A stretch of DNA of 64,000 bases from positions 682,001 through 746,000 of the forward strand of contig KE546975.1 of assembly GCA_000442125.1 (NCBI GenBank), written 5' to 3'. Shown piece after piece: positions 58,461-64,000 of the stretch. The translations under genes were made by a program, and so were the position numbers. This DNA is from Opeltia flavorubescens (lineage: Eukaryota > Ascomycota > Lecanoromycetes > Teloschistales > Teloschistaceae). Position 1 is the first letter of the stretch. Each line of letters starts with the position of its first letter. The notes beneath the pieces are model-generated. The model saw only the letters and a program-made list of their open reading frames with translations. It was not told where the DNA came from and did not search any database.

Positions 58461-58901
58461 TTAAAGTAATCAAGTTAGAATTCTATTTTTTCGTTATTAA
58501 TAAATAATCTGTAGTTGCAATATGGTAAAAAACTTTGATATTTGCTAACAAATTTACTAGTGAAAAAAACAAGTCATCCGCGCTAAATATTAGCCTTTTT
58601 GCCAAACTTTTGTTGTCATCCTCCGTAGTCGGCCTGCGGCATAGGGGGTCTGAGGCACTGAGGCAAGAAATTATTGAAGACACGCTGAATTCGACGACGT
58701 CATCCGCAGACAAGTACGAGCGACAGTTGTTTAGCCGTCCATGAAATCACGGCCATGAAACAGTCATGAGGCTCGTAACTTTAGCGGTTTCGATTGACTC
58801 TGGCCCTTTAGCCATGAATACAGGGACAGACGATTGTCCATCTGACCGAATGTTCATCACCGGCGCAGGGTAATTGACTAGATCATTCCATATTCGACAT
58901 C
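58461..58901 (+). promoter_or_regulatory. Compartment boundary and 5' flank of the glucosyltransferase gene
   Basis: Composition changes from RIP-type to ordinary between about 58,460 and 58,560, where CpA and TpG become normal. The ~440 bp before the start codon must hold the promoter and 5' leader unless these lie in the AT-rich block. I see no clear TATA box or named operator. Small open frames on both strands at 58,483-58,744 overlap each other and have no supporting feature, so they are not called. Confidence 0.5.
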
Positions 58902-61900
58902 ATGTCTTTGAAGCCAGGAAGATCCAACTCGACAATCGAATTACCAGGAACCAAGACAGTGGTCAGAATAGAACCAGATGATGCCGATCCAGTAAGGTAT
59001 GAACTATCCTTCAGGGGACGCTTTCAGCGTCATTCATTTTGCTAATTGCATGCTGATCACAAAGTGATGAGCTCAACCAAAGGAAGGACACCGAACTATC
59101 TGTTTCGAAAGACCAGCAGAATAACGGACAGCCTATCGAGGAGGAAACATTGCCGCCCTTTAGTGAGAATAACGGACAGCCTATCGAGGAGGAAACATTG
59201 CCGCCCTTTAGTGAGAAATACGGCGAGGTTGACTTGAACCAAGATGGGTTTGGCACCAGAGCTCGCGTAGCAAGTAGGCGTTCATGTGTACAGCACTGAA
59301 TTATCGCTGACATTATGCAGACGATGGCCGCATCGACATCAAGATCCATCAGCAGTCGCGAACACTCTCCGACCTACTTGCTCCGGCCCTGCGAAGTCAA
59401 CTTGATTTACAGCAAGATATCGAGCCATTGACACCAACCACTGAGCCCAGACGCCCAATCGTTGGTGGAATTCCAGATCAAGCCCCTCCTCCTCCAATCA
59501 ACATTGTTATCCATGTTGTTGGGTCTAGAGGAGATGTGCAACCTTTCATCGCCCTTGGGAGGGTACTTAAGGAGAAACATAACCATCGAATACGGTTAGC
59601 TACTCATCCAACTTTTCAGTCTTTTGTCGAAGAGCATGGGTTAGAATTTTTCAGTATCGGCGGCGATCCGGCGGAACTGATGGCCTTCATGGTGAAAAAT
59701 CCTGGACTTATGCCCGGTATGGATTCTTTACGAAGTGGCGACGTGGGAAAACGTAGAAAGGGCATGTACGAAATTATTGAAGGCTGCTGGAGATCATGTA
59801 TAGAGGCAGGAGATGGCACAGGCACCGATACCCCTGATGACGGTCCAGGTAGCCTTCATGGTTCAGGCCAGAGTACGGAAAGAAATTTTCTCCACACACC
59901 TGTAACACCAGCCAGGCCATTTGTGGCTGATGCGATCATCGCGAATCCGCCGAGCTTCGCTGGTATTCATTGTGCCGAAAAACTTGGTATTCCAATTCAT
60001 CTTATGTTTACGTATGTATCTTCTAAGTCATTCTATCCAAGTGGCTTGCTGACGACGAATCAGGATGCCATGGTCTCCAACACAAGCGTTTCCGCATCCC
60101 TTGGCTAACATCCAATCTTCAAATGCAGATCAAAGTATCACGAATTTTATGTCATATGCTCTGGTAGAGATGATGACGTGGCAGGGCTTAGGGGACATCA
60201 TCAATCGATTCCGAGAAAAAACCCTCGGCTTGGAGCCCGTGAGCCTTATGTGGGCCCCTGGTATGGCCAGTCGTCTTCGCATTCCCTATACATATTGCTG
60301 GTAGGGTCCCAGTCTGTTAATATATCGAGTCGTGCACTCCCTTTCTAACGATAGTGCAGGTCTCCCGCTTTGATTCCGAAGCCGAGAGACTGGGGAAGCC
60401 ACATCTCTGTAGCAGGCTTTTACTTCTTATCTCTTGCCAATCAATTCACCCCAGATCCTCATCTTATCACGTTCCTTGAGGCTGGCCCGCCGCCAGTCTA
60501 CATTGGATTTGGTTCGATCGTAGTGGATGATCCGAATGCTATGACAAGCCTGATCTTTGAAGCGGTCAAGAAGAGCGGCCAGCGAGCATTGGTTTCCAAA
60601 GGTTGGGGTGGTTTGGGCTCAGATGACCTGGTAATCCCGAACAATGTCTTTATGCTTGGCAATGTACCTCACGATTGGCTCTTTAAGCATGTATCTTGCG
60701 TCGTACACCACGGTGGCGCCGGTACTACAGCGGCCGGAATTGCGGTAGGGAAACCCACCGTGATAATTCCGTTCTTTGGAGATCAGCCGTTTTGGGGCTC
60801 AATGGTCGCCAAAGCTGGAGCTGGACCGCGGCCAATACCTCACAAACAGCTTACGTCTGAGAGTCTCGCAACTGCTATCACGGAGGCGCTACAGCCAGAA
60901 GTGTTGCAGAAGGCGCAAAAGTTAGGATCTAGTATCGGTGCAGAGTTCGGGGCAGAGCGTGGGGCTGAAGACTTCCTCTATAGACTAGATATTGATTCGT
61001 TGCGGTGCTCTGTCGCCCTTGGCCGAACTGCAGCATGGCGAGTCAGGCGAACCAACATTAGGCTCAGCGCATTTGCTGCAATCGTATTGCGGGAAGAGGG
61101 ACTTTTGGATTTCAATAACCTCAAGTTGTTTGTCTCCCTTCAGATTGACGGTACCCTACTTGAGCTGATAGAACAAAAAGATATCGTCCCCGCGAATACG
61201 ATGCAGAAGACGGCCCGTGGGACCCAATAACAGGCGCAACTTCTGCTATCATGGGTACCATGGGAAGTATGTTGATGGGTATTGCTGACCTCCCCAAGGA
61301 AATTCTGAGGGCACTGCACATTAAGCCTCCCTACCATCCTTCCCCGGAGGCTAGTGTGCAAACATCATCACGCCCAAGTACGGCAGACGTTAATAGCAGT
61401 TTTCAGAAGCCATCGACGCCAGTCACGGAAGCCGTCGACGAGTGTGATTCCATATCGCCAAGTACCTCCAAAAGCTCCTTCATTACGGCTGGTGCTCAAA
61501 AGGTGACGCCATCATCGACCCAAGCCCTGTACGGTAGTAGCTTAAATAACGGGGAGAACCCTTCGAAACCGTCGGAATCACCTTCAAGCGGATCCGCTTC
61601 GGATTGGAGTCGTGGGAAGTCAATGGCGCAAGTTCTAGGCAGCTCGGCTTCGAGGTCTTCATCACGAGGACGCTCCAGCATCGAATCGTCTAGTCGAAGG
61701 TCTTTGTCAGAAGCTCCTTCCAGTCGCATGTCACTAGAGGCTGCTGTTGACACTGGGAAGGGGATTGGACGTATTGTTGGCGCTGGCTTGAAATCACCAA
61801 TGGACTTTACTCTAAGTCTGGCTAGAGGCTTTCATAACGCTCCAAAGTTGTATGGAGACGATATGGTCCGTCATCCAGACAAAGTAACAGGTATCAGAAG

Positions 61901-63204
61901 CGGGTTCAAAGCGGCTGGCAAAGTACAAGCTTCTCAAGGTTGATTAACGTATGCCTAGGGCTGACTTGAAGCAGGAATTTGGCTATGGAATGTATGATGG
62001 TGTATCTGGTATCATTACACAACCGATCCACGGAGCAAAACAGGAAGGATTTGGTGGCTTTGTCAAAGGTGTTGGCAAGGGAATCGGGGGCTTTCTTTTG
62101 AAACCCCAAGCAGGTATGTGATATCGAAGCTGCATTGATGATTCCGACAGGACACTGACAAGTTCAGCATTTTTCTCCTTACCGGCCTACACGATGAGCG
62201 GTATCTATAAGGAGCTTCAAAAACAAGTCGGCTCCGGCGTGCATCACTACATCATGGCGGCTCGTACAGCCCAAGGCTATGAAGACTTGGCTACTTCAAG
62301 TCAGCAGGAACGTCTGGATGTTGTAAGGCGGTGGCAAGCCACACAGATCGAACTTCATAACGAGAAGCAGCAGCTGAAGGACAATCATTCACATCCGCCG
62401 GAATGTGTCTTCTTGAGAGTTAAGAATGCTGCCCATTCCAGTCTGGAGGAGAAACGAAAGCATACTAGAAATGGGAAATTGCACAAAGCTCCTGTGCATG
62501 CTGTTGATGGATCATCGGCGCGCGAAAGGAACGCTGGCACTTCGAATATACCTCGTCACTCTGCATCTGCTGATCATCTAGAACAAACCAATAGCGATGC
62601 ATTCGAAGATGCGATCCAGCAATCGGTGGAGGCTACATCCCGGGGGGATCCCAAGGAGGATCTAATGATCGAGCGAGCTATTCGAGCCAGTGTACTAGAA
62701 CTCCGCGCATCTTGGGACAAGGGCGAGGGGGATCAGGCTTTTCGAAGAGTAACAGAGGCTAGCATGGCGGGAGCAGCCCGTGCCAGAGCTGCAATGCTGT
62801 CGAGCAATGAAACCTCAACCACTATATCAAATAATGACTCACATCAGGCTTTGCAGCACAAGTCATCCACGGACACGAACACGGAGAATAATACGGTCCA
62901 TTCATTGGACCATTTTGGGGTTGGTGTGGATGAATGTGTCGTTCCGGCCGCTGGATTGACGCACTCGGACGTGAAGCTAGGTTATCGAAGCCATGACGAT
63001 ATGCAATTGAAAGATGTTATGGAGCAATCACTGCTGACCTACGATCAACATGCAGGGTTGTTAGAGAAGGAAAAAATGGATGAAGAGATCGTGCTCGAGT
63101 ATGTGAAGAAGCAAAGCTTGCTTGAGGAAGAATACCGGCGGTCATTTGCCTCTGAAAGAGATGCGATTGCGGCATCGGACAAAGATGGACGTCGGCCTCC
63201 ATAG
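58902..63204 (+). CDS. Sterol 3-beta-glucosyltransferase-like protein (Atg26/UGT51-related), 8 exons
   Basis: Predicted 1,305-residue glycosyltransferase that probably moves glucose from UDP-glucose to a sterol or related lipid. Exons: 58902-58996, 59065-59273, 59321-60011, 60064-60300, 60360-61127, 61181-61922, 61975-62113, 62168-63204. The spliced length is a multiple of three, all introns are GT-AG (47-68 bp) and several have CTAAC- or CTGAC-like branch sites. An in-frame TGA at 58,875 precedes the chosen ATG. GSRGDVQPF at residues 169-177 marks the Glyco_transf_28 domain. IGFGS (459-463), HHGGAGTT (527-534) and FGDQPFW (550-556) mark the UDP-sugar-binding half. A serine-rich linker covers about 717-847. 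A glycine-rich VPS13/ATG2-like segment covers about 853-985. UIM-like helices occur near 1106-1115, 1128-1139, 1241-1250 and 1269-1282. The PH and GRAM domains of yeast Atg26 are not seen. The fold is firm; the acceptor lipid and UIM role are inference. Confidence 0.92.
59120..59215 (+). repeat. Exact in-frame 48-bp tandem duplication in exon 2
   Basis: Two identical 48-bp units, 59,120-59,167 and 59,168-59,215, each encoding the same 16 residues (NNGQPIEEETLPPFSE). The boundaries fall on codon boundaries, so the reading frame is kept. The repeat lies in the acidic N-terminal region before the catalytic domain. Absence of any difference points to a very recent duplication, or to assembly error if the unit number is misjudged. 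Confidence 0.97.
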
Positions 63205-64000
63205 GATCTTGAATTGACCCATTGATCACATAAGGGGGCCCTGAATGTCAAATTGGAATTGCGCTCTCACCAACACTTCTTTGCTACTACTATGTCCACT
63301 TCGTCGAAAAACGGTCTAAGTTGCAATGCCGAGTATAGGGACGCAAGACAAGATCTTTACCGACGTTAGACGTAAGCTTCCAAAACAATTGCATGTCTAC
63401 ACACATCCTAGCCCTGCATGAGGCTCGGAAGCCTTCGATCGACCGCTCGATTTGGCTATATCGTATATCTCAAGGATCTTGTTCTTTGACTCCCCTCTCT
63501 TGCTACGTGACAAACCACCAAGCATATTTTCTAAACAGCAAGAACTTGAGTCTTCTCTTCTGGCTGCCAACTTACACTTCAATGATTTGAAAATTGGCTC
63601 TCGGCATTGCACCGTCGTATCATTCAGCAGGAAGCTGTCTAGAACTTCAATTGTTGTTGAGCATTTCCCTGTCGTTTTCAGGGGGAATGGTTGGCGGGTG
63701 CTTCCTTCTGTTTGATTTTAGATCTGGTCTGGCGAACGCTTATAGAATATTGACGCATTCAAATTCGTCGTTGCTTTCCTGCTAGTCCATTGAAATTATT
63801 GATTCATAACTTGTCTTACAATAATTTCAAGTTTGATTCTGGATACCCAGCAGTTGTTCCAAGTATAGATTTTTGACTTATTCTAACGCGCTTTTTATTA
63901 AGCACTTGCACCCTTTAGAAATATTGGTTATAGTTTTGTAGACCGTTGAATAAGATTTTGTTTCGTACCTTACGACCATTGGTAACGATCCTATCTATAA
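63205..64000 (+). other. 3' flank of the glucosyltransferase gene
   Basis: Ordinary composition, becoming AT-richer after 63,780. It should contain the 3' untranslated region and terminator. I see no AATAAA signal that stands out. Short frames at 63,393-63,785 on either strand lack a domain, splice support or codon bias I can recognise and are not called as genes. Confidence 0.55.

Noticed and set aside
58483-58744. Small genes on either strand at the compartment edge
   Set aside because: The two frames (76 and 69 codons) overlap each other, have no domain or signal peptide, and sit in the probable promoter.
59011-59349. A 112-codon frame on the - strand
   Set aside because: It is antisense to exons 2-3 of the well-supported gene, and its internal repeat is only the shadow of the 48-bp duplication.
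59428-60108. A separate short glycosyltransferase gene starting at TTG
   Set aside because: The frame simply continues upstream into exon 2 through a GT-AG intron and downstream through a 52-bp intron, so it is the third exon of the larger gene.
61121-61753. Several - strand frames of 60-85 codons
   Set aside because: They are shadows of exons 5-6, whose + strand frame carries conserved glycosyltransferase residues and consistent splice sites.
63393-63785. A second small gene downstream
   Set aside because: Frames of 63-87 codons overlap in several phases and on both strands, with no domain, codon preference or splice signals; more likely 3' flank.

Overview
This window looks like nuclear DNA of a filamentous ascomycete (Pezizomycotina). 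Two things point there. The first ~58.46 kb is an extremely A+T-rich block in which CpA and TpG are almost absent and TpA is everywhere, the pattern left by repeat-induced point mutation (RIP, C-to-T mostly at CpA). The last ~5.5 kb has ordinary base composition and carries a gene with seven short introns (47-68 bp) that have fungal-type splice signals.

Layout. 1-5,350: relic of a Ty3/gypsy chromovirus on the + strand. 5,355-17,085: a second gypsy family on the + strand, made of a 5'-truncated copy, a remnant of a shared LTR, a longer internal region, then two LTRs of ~1.48 kb head to tail. 17,086-19,614: AT-rich DNA with a TAAAAAAAA microsatellite. 19,615-33,437: a block bounded by ~180-bp inverted repeats, holding a decayed hAT-type transposase trace, candidate transposon ends and, at 29,872-30,235, a small island that RIP has spared. 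33,438-46,980: decayed DNA I cannot classify, with a 23-bp minisatellite at 37,623-38,050. 46,990-57,680: two direct copies of an unclassified ~4.7-kb repeat. No open frame of 60 codons or more exists anywhere in the first 58.4 kb, so I call no working gene there.

58,902-63,204 (+) is the one gene I can support: an eight-exon gene predicted to encode a 1,305-residue glycosyltransferase of the sterol 3-beta-glucosyltransferase (UGT51/Atg26-like, GT1/GT28) group. It appears to lack the PH and GRAM domains of Atg26, and its catalytic part is followed by a serine-rich linker, a VPS13/ATG2-like C-terminal segment and several ubiquitin-interacting-motif-like helices. An exact in-frame 48-bp tandem duplication lies near its N terminus. 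The change from RIP-degraded to ordinary sequence is sharp and lies only ~0.45 kb upstream of the start codon.

All calls are from reading the sequence by eye. Family assignments inside the RIP block rest on faint protein traces and are less certain than the gene model.
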